DNA of 15,449 bases, taken from NCBI GenBank assembly GCA_964431735.1, contig CAYSLJ010000162.1, forward strand, positions 1-15,449, in the 5' to 3' direction. Source of the stretch: CALARM01 sp964431735. Lineage in GTDB: Bacteria; Vulcanimicrobiota; SpSt-956; JAKJGF01. Below the pieces are notes generated by a model, which saw nothing but the letters and a program-made list of their open reading frames with translations, was not told the origin of the DNA and made no database searches. The position numbers were made by a program, and so were the translations under genes. Of this stretch, positions 7,742-15,392 are shown in pieces; position 1 is the stretch's first letter; each line of letters opens with the position of its first letter.

Positions 7742-9056
7742 ATTGAAAAATCACCAGATCTGATTTGCCGCCATAGGGAAAGAGTAACCTGGGGCTGAAG
7801 TTATGTTTTACTAAATCAGTTATAAATTCTACCTGCCATGATGAGGCAAGATCAATAAAACAGAAAATATTAATTAGATTTTCTTTCACAAAGGTTTCTA
7901 TATGTTTGATAAGGTTTTCTTCCATATCTCTTCCCGGCCACACAGGATGAAGTCGAACCTCATTGTTTTCCCTGTCTATCTCTGAAGAAAAAACTGAATA
8001 TTCCGGTTTACTTTCACCTGTATTAATGATTTTATCCATATATCGTGCCAGAAAAAGTTTTTTATATTCTTCTTTAATAAATGTTTCTATTAAAGGATTT
8101 ATCCATATATGACCTCCTGAATCTTCTTTGATTTCTCTGTAAAATGCAGGAACTATTACGGGATTTTGTGATTCCCTGTATAAAGTAATACTTCTCAGAG
8201 ATTCAAAGTAATTTACCGGTAAATGAGCAGATAGATAGATTGTAAAAATTCCTGTAATTTCACTTCTTGCAAGGTTATTGATGCATATGTTCATCAGTCT
8301 TTCACATATGCTTGAAGGTTCTGGAACATTAAATATATAGGGGCCAAAGGTCTGGGCTGTTTTTTGACTCTTTGCATTACACAGTATACCTCCTGCCACT
8401 CTGTCACATTTATCCAGAACTACATATATATGGTATATTCCTTCTGACATCATGTCTGTTATTTTTCCGGGATAGTAAAAATTTTCAGGGTAAAGGTAAT
8501 ATGGATAGTGCTTTACAATTTTATATAGTAATTTTTTAACCTCTTCAGATGATGCCTCTTTGATTATAAAATCTTCTGCCAGTTCCTCATGGTCATCTAT
8601 AATTATTTCTTTTATATGAGGATATTTCCTGTCTTTATATAAAGTAAGAATAATGTTTCCATGATGATCATTTGTGATTTGAAATCTGTCAACAGAACGG
8701 GAAGCGATAAATATTCCCAGTTCTTCTATATCGTCTTTACTGTCAGGAGAAATTGTGGAGGTTATATTGAACATTTTCAGATTTAATTCATTTACAGGAA
8801 AAATAAATTCAATTTTTACGGAATATGTTATGTCTGTACATCTTATGTTTATAATATCTTTAGATTTACTGTGTCGACATAAATATGTAAAGACTTCGTC
8901 TGTGGCAAGAACAAGCTGAAATTTTTCTTTTTCACCAAGGCGAAATATTTCTGCAGATTTTTCTGCAAAAGAAATAATGACAGGTAAAAAGTTTTGATTT
9001 ACAGGCAGATTTAAATTGACAGACCGATTGTTTTTTGCAGTTTTTTCTGTTATCAT
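7728..9056 (-). CDS. Degenerate RsbW-like (HATPase_c_2) domain fused to GNAT-like domains
   Basis: A 442-aa protein. Residues 15-140 have the layout of anti-sigma-factor kinases of the RsbW/SpoIIAB type: the helix FQLVLATDEVFTYLCRH (47-62), a middle β region, and ELGIFIASRSVDRF (112-125) followed by a GNIILTLYK strand. The N-box, normally E-x-x-x-N, reads E54-V-F-T-Y58, so the Mg/ATP Asn is lost, and no DxGxG box is visible. ATP binding is therefore doubtful. Residues 162-442 are GNAT-like and resemble the protein at 1791-2813. The ATG has no Shine-Dalgarno sequence and lies 8 nt after an extended -10 promoter, suggesting a leaderless mRNA. It is the first gene of the cluster, overlapping the aminotransferase. 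The role is unknown. A sensor or scaffold that controls acyl transfer is one possibility. Confidence 0.7.
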   Translation of the reverse strand: MITEKTAKNNRSVNLNLPVNQNFLPVIISFAEKSAEIFRLGEKEKFQLVLATDEVFTYLCRHSKSKDIINIRCTDITYSVKIEFIFPVNELNLKMFNITSTISPDSKDDIEELGIFIASRSVDRFQITNDHHGNIILTLYKDRKYPHIKEIIIDDHEELAEDFIIKEASSEEVKKLLYKIVKHYPYYLYPENFYYPGKITDMMSEGIYHIYVVLDKCDRVAGGILCNAKSQKTAQTFGPYIFNVPEPSSICERLMNICINNLARSEITGIFTIYLSAHLPVNYFESLRSITLYRESQNPVIVPAFYREIKEDSGGHIWINPLIETFIKEEYKKLFLARYMDKIINTGESKPEYSVFSSEIDRENNEVRLHPVWPGRDMEENLIKHIETFVKENLINIFCFIDLASSWQVEFITDLVKHNFSPRLLFPYGGKSDLVIFQYEIN

Positions 9057-9064
9057 AATGATTT

Positions 9065-9073
9065 ATTATATCA
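9065..9073 (-). promoter_or_regulatory. Extended -10 promoter (TGATATAAT) of the kinase-GNAT operon
   Basis: The minus strand reads TGATATAAT, a perfect extended -10. The ATG follows 8 nt after the hexamer, so transcription would begin at or within a few bases of the start codon. No good -35 is seen, which an extended -10 does not need. It lies just past the terminator of the upstream TPR gene. Confidence 0.55.
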
Positions 9074-9084
9074 AAAAAAGTCAT

Positions 9085-9122
9085 AAAAAGAAACAGACAC
9101 TTTCAAGTGTCTGTTTCTTTTT
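9085..9122 (-). terminator. Rho-independent terminator of the TPR lipoprotein gene
   Basis: Two perfect 18-bp arms (9085-9102 and 9105-9122) surround a 2-nt centre. In RNA the AGACACTT and AAGTGTCT core would form the stem, with A- and U-rich outer arms. On the minus strand it is followed by TTTTTATGACTTTTTTT. It starts 11 bp after the TPR gene stop. Confidence 0.88.
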
Positions 9123-9132
9123 AGATAAAAAA

Positions 9133-10455
9133 TTACTTCTTATTACCCTGTCCCATTTCTTTCATGGCATTTTCTTTCCCTGCAACGGCATCGGGGTTAT
9201 TAGGCTCAATAGTCAGAACCTTATCATATACTGCCACAGCTTCCTGATATTTCTTAAGGCTTACGAGCCCCATAGCTTTACTGAGCAGAATCATTACATT
9301 ATCAGGAATTTTTTCTAACATTTTATCGAAACACTTAACAGATTCTTCGAATTTACCTGCCTGATATAAAGCGTTCCCTTTATTTGCCATTGAATTTAAA
9401 TCTTCTGGATCCAGTTTCAGTACTTTATCAGAACATTTAATAGCTTCATCATATTTTTTGAGAGAAAGTAATGTAAGGCTTTTATATTTCCAGGCATTTA
9501 TATATTTCGGATCAATTTCCAGTGCTTTATCATAAAATTTAATGGCTTCTTCAGATTTACCTTCTATGGATAGATTTTTTGCCATGTTACACCAGGCTCT
9601 CGTATAATTTTTATCAATTTCTACTGCTTTCTCAAAGCATTTACTGGATTCATCATATTTTTTTTCAAAGGCTAACATGATACCTTTACAGTTCAGGGCT
9701 TCCACATTTTTCGGGTTCTTTTTTAATACTTTATCACTGCATTCCTGAACTTCTCTGAATTTACCTAATTGATATAGAAGGCTGTATTCGTTTTCCAGAA
9801 CATTATCGAAACATTTTATAGCTTCTTCATATTTGCCCTGTTGATAAAAAACATCACCTTTTCCGACCCAGTTAATCATTTCTTTCGGGTCAATCTCTAT
9901 TGCTTTGTCAAAGCATTTAATAGCTTCGTCAGCTTTATTTGATGATATAAGAGCAATACCTTTATATTTCCATGGCTCCATATCGCCGGGATCAATTTCT
10001 ATTGCTTTGTCATAATTTTTAATGGCCTCATCATATTTTTCCTGAACCTGGAAAATATTCCCTTTATGGCACCAGGCTTTTACGTCTTTTTGATTGATTT
10101 CCAGCGCTCTTTCGACAGCTTTATTTGCTTCATCAAATTTCCCCTGAATATATAAAACATAACTCTTATTACTCCAGGCATCTCCATAATCAGGTTTAAT
10201 TTCTATTGCTTTATCCAGACATGCAAGGCCTTCCTCCACTTTACCCTGAACTCCGAGAATATAACCTTTTTTACTCAGTGCTTCCACACATTTCTGATCA
10301 AGTTCCAGTGCCTTGTTATAATAACTGAGAGCTTCCTGCCAGCTCTTCCTGTTCATAGCTTCATTTCCTTTTTTCAGGTTTTCCGTGTTATCGGTACATG
10401 ATGTGATAAATATTAACATGAATAAAAATGCAGTTATCACCAGTGGTTTTATCAT
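9133..10455 (-). CDS. TPR-repeat lipoprotein (about 12 repeats)
   Basis: An exported scaffold protein. The chosen ATG at 10455 is preceded by AAAGGA with a 9-nt gap. A longer form starting at 10473 has no ribosome site. It gives a lipoprotein signal peptide, MIKPLVITAFLFMLIFITSC, with the lipobox Cys at residue 20. The rest is about twelve 34-residue TPRs with the usual W/Y-x-x-x-G...A-x-x-x-F/Y...A...P pattern (for example AWCHKGNIFQVQEKYDEAI, then DKAIEIDP). The seventh repeat is only about 25 residues (YSLLYQLGKFREVQECSDK), a likely internal deletion that would put a kink in the superhelix. The binding partner is unknown. The gene has its own terminator and so looks monocistronic. The upstream gap holds an inverted-repeat heptamer element. 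Confidence 0.9.
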   Translation of the reverse strand: MIKPLVITAFLFMLIFITSCTDNTENLKKGNEAMNRKSWQEALSYYNKALELDQKCVEALSKKGYILGVQGKVEEGLACLDKAIEIKPDYGDAWSNKSYVLYIQGKFDEANKAVERALEINQKDVKAWCHKGNIFQVQEKYDEAIKNYDKAIEIDPGDMEPWKYKGIALISSNKADEAIKCFDKAIEIDPKEMINWVGKGDVFYQQGKYEEAIKCFDNVLENEYSLLYQLGKFREVQECSDKVLKKNPKNVEALNCKGIMLAFEKKYDESSKCFEKAVEIDKNYTRAWCNMAKNLSIEGKSEEAIKFYDKALEIDPKYINAWKYKSLTLLSLKKYDEAIKCSDKVLKLDPEDLNSMANKGNALYQAGKFEESVKCFDKMLEKIPDNVMILLSKAMGLVSLKKYQEAVAVYDKVLTIEPNNPDAVAGKENAMKEMGQGNKK

Positions 10456-10507
10456 AAATAAAAATCCTTTCATTTTTTAGTGTATATTTTGAAAAAATTT
10501 GCTCCTT

Positions 10508-10624
10508 TCATAACTAATGAGTGAGTAGTGAGTAGTGAGTAGTGAGTAGTGAGTAGTGATTGAAAAAGTCCATTTCTTTTCACAACTCACCATTCACTAT
10601 TCACTAAATTCTAATAAGTTATGA
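10508..10624. mobile_element. 117-bp inverted-repeat element with gtgagta heptamers (MITE-like)
   Basis: Terminal inverted repeats TCATAACTAAT (10508-10518) and ATAAGTTATGA (10614-10624) match at 10 of 11 positions. Inside are five gtgagta units (10521-10555) plus gtgattg. After a spacer containing AAAAAG...CTTTT come four units in reverse sense, tcacaac, tcaccat, tcactat and tcactaa (10580-10607). The whole can fold as one long hairpin. It fills most of the 201-bp gap between msrAB and the TPR gene and shares ends with 11911-12022. No target-site duplication is evident, so mobility is inferred. Confidence 0.6.
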
Positions 10625-10656
10625 CATACACTATAACATATTTAAAAACAAAATTC

Positions 10657-11736
10657 TCATTTTTTTAAAAAAAGTTTTAAATATTCACTGTACCCTGCAG
10701 AAGGCATCTCTTCTACCGGAATAAATTTGATAGAAGCAGAATTAATACAATATCTAAGACCTGTCGGTGCAGGGCCGTCATCGAATACATGACCCAGGTG
10801 GGAATCCCCCTTTTTACTTCTTACCTCTGTCCTGACCATTCCGTAACCTGTATCAGTCTTTTCTTCTATAATGTCCGTAGAAATCGGTTTTGTAAAGCTC
10901 GGCCACCCGCAACTGGAATCGAATTTATCAAGAGATGTAAACAGAGGTTCCCCTGTTACAATATCTACATAAATGCCTTCTTTTTTATTATCCCAGTACT
11001 CATTTTTAAAAGGAGGTTCTGTACCATTTTCCTGTGTTACTCTGTACTGAATCGGTGTTAATCTCTTCTTTAGTTCTTCCTGAGAAGGTTTTTTATAATC
11101 TGTCTCATCTGAATATTTCTTCTCTTTCCATATATTTTCCAGATATCTATCTCTCCCTGAACCATATCTGTAAGTTTTATACCGTACAGGACATTTTTTA
11201 TAATAATCCTGATGGTAATCTTCTGCCTTATAAAATGTTGTACATGCCAGAATTTCTGTTACGACAGGTTTATTATAAATACCTGAACTGTCAAGTTCTT
11301 CCTTTGATTTTTCCGCCTTTTTTTTCTGGTCTTCACTGTGGTAAAATATGGCAGTACAATACTGGGGACCTCTGTCTGCAAATTGTCCGTCACTATCTGT
11401 CGGGTCAATCTGCCTCCAGAAAACATAAAGTAATTGTTCATACGTTATTTTTGACGGATCATATGTTATCTGAACTGCTTCATAATGGCCTGTAGTCCCG
11501 GTGCATACCTCTTCATAGGAAGGATTTTTTGTTTTACCGCCCGTGTATCCTGCAACTACTTCCGTAACACCGTCAAGTTTTTCGAAAGGTCCTTCAAGAC
11601 ACCAGAAACATCCTCCTGCAAAGGTAGCTTTTTCGAGGATTTTATGAGTATGTTCCGGTATGTCAGCATTTACAGTCTTACATCCCAGTAATATGATAGG
11701 GATAACCATTAGAACAGCTATTATTATTTCTGTCAT
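10657..11736 (-). CDS. msrAB: MsrA-MsrB fusion lipoprotein, peptide methionine sulfoxide reductase
   Basis: This enzyme repairs both methionine-S- and methionine-R-sulfoxide in proteins, here probably outside the cytoplasm. The start at 11736 is chosen because AGAGGTG precedes it by 6 nt and because it yields a signal peptide ending in a lipobox, IILLGC (Cys19). A start at 11799 would translate a heptamer array as RVTRHASR. In the 359-aa form the MsrA domain has AGGCFWC (40-46) with catalytic Cys43. The MsrB domain has SSCGWPSF (Cys276) and RYCINSAS with catalytic Cys330. The paired CxxC zinc motifs of many MsrBs are absent, so this is the zinc-free type. There is no thioredoxin-like domain, so an external reductant is needed. 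The gene is divergent from lanM. Confidence 0.93.
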   Translation of the reverse strand: MTEIIIAVLMVIPIILLGCKTVNADIPEHTHKILEKATFAGGCFWCLEGPFEKLDGVTEVVAGYTGGKTKNPSYEEVCTGTTGHYEAVQITYDPSKITYEQLLYVFWRQIDPTDSDGQFADRGPQYCTAIFYHSEDQKKKAEKSKEELDSSGIYNKPVVTEILACTTFYKAEDYHQDYYKKCPVRYKTYRYGSGRDRYLENIWKEKKYSDETDYKKPSQEELKKRLTPIQYRVTQENGTEPPFKNEYWDNKKEGIYVDIVTGEPLFTSLDKFDSSCGWPSFTKPISTDIIEEKTDTGYGMVRTEVRSKKGDSHLGHVFDDGPAPTGLRYCINSASIKFIPVEEMPSAGYSEYLKLFLKK

Positions 11737-11748
11737 AATAAACACCTC

Positions 11749-11790
11749 TTTCATAAATCGTGACGCGTGACGCGTGACGCGTGACGCGAG
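11749..11790 (+). repeat. Four-heptamer array (cgtgacg x4 + cgag) with one terminal-repeat half
   Basis: Four identical cgtgacg units (11759-11786) are followed by cgag. They are preceded by TTTCATAA (11749-11756), which matches the end of the 11911-12022 element, where the same sequence leads into an array. No matching right end lies close by. It sits in the leader of msrAB. The gap 11737-12041 also holds the lanM promoter and the element at 11911-12022. Confidence 0.85.
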
Positions 11791-11844
11791 GATTGCCATA
11801 AATATGTTACTATATATAGAATTTGCAAAATTTTAAGATTTCCT

Positions 11845-11872
11845 TTGAGATACATAAATTTTTTTGTATAAT
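11845..11872 (+). promoter_or_regulatory. Sigma70-type promoter upstream of lanM
   Basis: TTGAGA (-35, 5 of 6 to consensus) at 11845-11850, a 16-bp spacer and a perfect TATAAT (-10) at 11867-11872. A start near 11879 would give a leader of about 160 nt before the lanM ATG. AAGGA at 11891-11895 has no start codon at a suitable distance. Confidence 0.6.
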
Positions 11873-11910
11873 AGAATTTATATATAGAGAAAGGAATAAA
11901 TTATAGTTAG

Positions 11911-12022
11911 TTTCATAATTATCTATGAATAATAACGTCGTAATGCGTAAAGTGTAATGAGTGATGGGCGATATAAACCCGTCACGCGTTACGCGTTACC
12001 CGTCACGAAATAAGTTATGAAA
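11911..12022. mobile_element. 112-bp inverted-repeat heptamer element in the lanM leader (MITE-like)
   Basis: Ends TTTCATAATTAT (11911-11922) and ATAAGTTATGAAA (12010-12022) are inverted repeats differing by one base gap. Inside, a decayed array cgtaatg, cgtaaag, tgtaatg, agtgatg (11939-11966) faces an inverted GC-rich array (11980-12007) across a short loop around atataaa. Of 30 facing positions 22 pair exactly, and four of the mismatches are C-to-T on the left arm, which stay G-U pairs in RNA. It shares ends with 10508-10624. Confidence 0.62.
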
Positions 12023-12041
12023 TAACAATGATTAGAATTAC

Positions 12042-15000
12042 ATGAACATGAATATAATTGAGTTCGTTGAAAAAACAGCTTTCCTTCACGAAAGAATAGA
12101 CGGATATTTTATTCCGAAGAATAAAGATTGTGACGGAACAAGTGATTTTTACATTGATAAATGGAAAAATATTTTACAAAAGGAAGAAGTTTTAGAAAAA
12201 CGTCTTTCTTTTGATAACCTGGATATAAAATCCGTAAAACCTTTACTTGGCAGAGTCAGTCTTTCCGATAAAAATAATTTACCTCCCTGGAGCGGCATAT
12301 TAGAAGGAATTATCTCAGGGAAAGAAGAAATTACCCTTGAAAAAATCAGAACAGGAGAGAATTTTTATAACAGATGTTTCCTTCCCCATTGTTCCCTTCC
12401 TTTTGAGGAAGCTTTTGTACCTTTTATATTAATTGCAAGGAAAAAGCTTCACGTAGATTATGACCTTTTAGAAGAAAAAGCCTGTTCTGAATTTGAACAG
12501 GAACTTCTTGTATCTCTGAATAAATTATGTGTGGATACGTTATATTTTGAATTTTCATTGTTTAATATAAGCTGTCGCTCATCTTTTGAGATTTTTCTCT
12601 CCCATGTTATAGAAACAAAAGAGACGGAGCTATATGATAATTTTATAAAGAAAATCTTAAAAGACTCATGGAAAGATTTATTATATAAATACCCTGTAAT
12701 GGGACGCTTTATATCTGTACGTATAAAATGCTGGGTAGATTCTTTAAGTGAATTTTTAAGTAGACTTCGAGAGGATTTACCTTTAATCTCTAAGGTTTTT
12801 CTGAAAGGGAAAAAAACAGGAAACGTTACAGAGGTGCAGCCCTTACTTTCGGACAGACATAACGGAGGCAGAACTGTTATAAGTGTAACATTTGAATCAG
12901 GTTTGAAGCTTATTTATAAACCGAAAGATCTTTCTCTGGAAGAGGTGTATTTCAGTTTACTTTCCTGGTTTAATGAGAAAGGTATTACATTTAAAACAGT
13001 CAGAATAATTAACCACAAAAACTATGGATGGACAGAATTTGTAGAACATCTGCCATGTAAGGATGAAGAAGAAGGAAGAAATTATTACAGACGGACAGGT
13101 CAGCTTCTGTGTTTGCTCTATGTTCTCGGCTGTTCTGACTGTCATATGGAAAATATTATTGCCAGCGGAGATTATCCTGTTCTTGTAGATTTAGAAACAC
13201 TTATGCAGTCCCAGGTTAGATTTCGTGAAGATAAGAAATATGAAAAAAGAGTAAATCTGCTTGCAAGCAGACAGTTTTTTAATTCTGTTTTAAAAACAGG
13301 CCTTCTGCCCAGGTGGGAATTTAAGTCAGAACCCTATGATGTAAGCGGCCTTGGCAGTATAGGAACAAAAGACAGGTCTATAAAAAGAGAGATATGGAAA
13401 AATTTAAAAACAGATGGTATCGTGACAGATGTTGAATTTTTTACAATTAAAGAACATGTGAATTTCCCTGTTTTAAACGGACTGGTTCTTAATCCTCTCG
13501 AATATAAAGATTATATTATAGAAGGTTTTAAAGATATGTATTTATTTATTATGGAACACAGGGAAGAACTTCTTTCTCCTCATGGACCTCTGAGCGGGTT
13601 TAACAGTAAAACCATTCGCTTTGTTCCCCGTGCAACCGGCACTTATGCTTTGATTTTAAACCATTCCATGAAGTCAAAATTATTTAAAGATCCTCTTCTA
13701 TGGAGTATGGAAATAGATATTCTTTCAATGGCCATAAGCCAGAGTGAAAATGAATTCCTCTGGCCTCTTGTAAAAAAAGAGATATTAAGTCTGGAGCAAC
13801 TGGATATACCTTATGTTATCACTTCATCAGATTCTGCCGATTTGATTATTCCAGGACGAGAAAGAATAAAGGATTTTTTTTACGAACCGGGGTATAACTC
13901 TCTTGTATCATGTATAAAAAACCTTTCAGCGAGAGATATGGAAAAACAGATTGCTCTGATAAAAGGTGCCCTTTATGCGGTAAATATAGAGAGACCGGTA
14001 ATTTCAGAAGAAGACACAGTGAACTATGAACATATAAATGTAGATAAAGAGAAATTTATGGAACACGCCCTTTTAACAGGTGAAGACCTTGTTAACTGTG
14101 CTATTCGTTTTGAAGAAGAGGGTATTACCTGGATAGGATATGAATATATGCCTTTAATGGATATAGCAAGGCTTCAACCGATGGATTACAGCCTTTATAA
14201 TGGTATATGTGGAGTCGCCCTTTTTCTTTCCGCTCTTGAACATATTGACGGACATGGCAGATACAGTGAAACTATTTTAAATTCATTGAAACCGTTGTTT
14301 AAAGATATTCATGATGAGCTTATGAGCAAAATGCTTGCAAATGAAACAGGCACAGGTGGTGGTACAGGACTTGGCTCTATTGTTTACAGCCTTACTTCTA
14401 TAAGCCAGTTGCTGGGAATTAATGAGATTTTAGATTATGCCACAAGGGCTTCATTGCTTATAACATTTGATTTAATAGAAAGAGACAAAAATTTTGATAT
14501 TATATCCGGTGCTGCCGGAACAATAGTGGGTCTTATTAAACTTTACAATGTTACGAAACATGCTAAAATTCTGGATATTTGCAATAGATCTGCAGAACAT
14601 CTTCTGATGAACAGGAAAGAGAGTCCTTCCGGTTACAGGGTATGGAAAACTTCAGACCATCATTTTCTCGGAGGATTTTCTCATGGAGTGTCAGGAATAG
14701 CTTATGCATTGCTGAAACTCTATGGCCTGACAGATAATAAATCATACCTGGAAGCAGCAAAAGAAGCTCTGGCTTACGAAGATACTCTTTTTGTAGAAAA
14801 ATTCGGTAACTGGCTGGATGTAAGAGTACCTGCCGGCAGACCGGAAAAGGATAGATTTATGAGTTCCTGGTGTCATGGAGCACCGGGTATAGGGCTTTCA
14901 AAGGCTGGAACACTGTCAATTCTGGATGGAGAAGATATAAGAAAATACATAGATATTGCAATGAACACAACTGTTAATGCCCCCTCTTTTGACAGAGATC

Positions 15001-15257
15001 ATCTTTGCTGCGGTAATATGGGAAGAGCAGACATACTTTTTACTGCAGGTATAAAACTTGACAGAAGTGATTTAAAAGAAAAAGGATTGCAGCAGGCAGC
15101 CAGGATATTATCAGGGGCAGAAAAAAGAGGAGCCTTTAACTTCGGAACAGAAGGCCAGTTCAATTTGAGTTTTTTTCAGGGTATTTCAGGTATAAGTTAT
15201 GAATTTTTACGTATGAACCATCCAGACAGAATTCCTTCTGTTTTACTTTTTGAATAG
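12042..15257 (+). CDS. lanM: LanM-type class II lanthipeptide synthetase
   Basis: A bifunctional enzyme that phosphorylates and eliminates Ser/Thr in a precursor peptide and then adds Cys thiols to form (methyl)lanthionine rings. The length of 1071 aa is typical. The dehydratase (DUF4135, about 130-500) has LIYKPKDLS with Lys293, the kinase-like CHMEN (367-371) and VLVDLETL with Asp383. The cyclase (LanC-like, about 700-1066) has NGICGVALF, SHGVSG (His881), WCHGAPG (Cys944-His945) and CCGNMGR (Cys989-Cys990). The zinc would be held by Cys944, Cys989 and Cys990, as in ProcM, rather than Cys-Cys-His. An in-frame TAG at 12033 fixes the start at 12042 or 12048. Neither has a clear ribosome site. 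No precursor, protease or LanT gene is seen on either side. Confidence 0.95.
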   Translation: MNMNIIEFVEKTAFLHERIDGYFIPKNKDCDGTSDFYIDKWKNILQKEEVLEKRLSFDNLDIKSVKPLLGRVSLSDKNNLPPWSGILEGIISGKEEITLEKIRTGENFYNRCFLPHCSLPFEEAFVPFILIARKKLHVDYDLLEEKACSEFEQELLVSLNKLCVDTLYFEFSLFNISCRSSFEIFLSHVIETKETELYDNFIKKILKDSWKDLLYKYPVMGRFISVRIKCWVDSLSEFLSRLREDLPLISKVFLKGKKTGNVTEVQPLLSDRHNGGRTVISVTFESGLKLIYKPKDLSLEEVYFSLLSWFNEKGITFKTVRIINHKNYGWTEFVEHLPCKDEEEGRNYYRRTGQLLCLLYVLGCSDCHMENIIASGDYPVLVDLETLMQSQVRFREDKKYEKRVNLLASRQFFNSVLKTGLLPRWEFKSEPYDVSGLGSIGTKDRSIKREIWKNLKTDGIVTDVEFFTIKEHVNFPVLNGLVLNPLEYKDYIIEGFKDMYLFIMEHREELLSPHGPLSGFNSKTIRFVPRATGTYALILNHSMKSKLFKDPLLWSMEIDILSMAISQSENEFLWPLVKKEILSLEQLDIPYVITSSDSADLIIPGRERIKDFFYEPGYNSLVSCIKNLSARDMEKQIALIKGALYAVNIERPVISEEDTVNYEHINVDKEKFMEHALLTGEDLVNCAIRFEEEGITWIGYEYMPLMDIARLQPMDYSLYNGICGVALFLSALEHIDGHGRYSETILNSLKPLFKDIHDELMSKMLANETGTGGGTGLGSIVYSLTSISQLLGINEILDYATRASLLITFDLIERDKNFDIISGAAGTIVGLIKLYNVTKHAKILDICNRSAEHLLMNRKESPSGYRVWKTSDHHFLGGFSHGVSGIAYALLKLYGLTDNKSYLEAAKEALAYEDTLFVEKFGNWLDVRVPAGRPEKDRFMSSWCHGAPGIGLSKAGTLSILDGEDIRKYIDIAMNTTVNAPSFDRDHLCCGNMGRADILFTAGIKLDRSDLKEKGLQQAARILSGAEKRGAFNFGTEGQFNLSFFQGISGISYEFLRMNHPDRIPSVLLFE

Positions 15258-15332
15258 AATGGCAGGAATATTTTTTTATTGGTAGAAAATTCTGGTAAAA
15301 TAAGTTGTACTTTATTTCGTAATTTAATTAGA

Positions 15333-15367
15333 GTGAAAAGTGAAAAGTGAAAAGTGAAAAGTGAAAA
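15333..15367 (+). repeat. Five-unit heptamer array (gtgaaaa x5)
   Basis: Five perfect copies of gtgaaaa lie 75 bp after the lanM stop. It is another variant of the GTGANNN unit. A reverse-sense partner, if present, would be outside the window. The 75 bp between lanM and the array shows no gene and no convincing terminator. Confidence 0.92.
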
Positions 15368-15392
15368 GGATGCTTAGTAGCGTAACAGGTAA

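Noticed and set aside
10521..10607. Possible CRISPR array
   Set aside because: Units are 7 bp with no spacers and face each other as an inverted repeat, which is not CRISPR structure.
11759..12007. Four-heptamer array pair 11759-11790 and 11980-12007 as one large composite element holding the promoter
   Set aside because: The right-hand array already has a closer partner and its own left end at 11911. The larger unit cannot be told from two independent insertions.
11925..12016. Small frames in the lanM leader as possible lanthipeptide precursors
   Set aside because: The frames (10 and 18 codons) lie in repeat sequence, have no Cys and lack ribosome sites.
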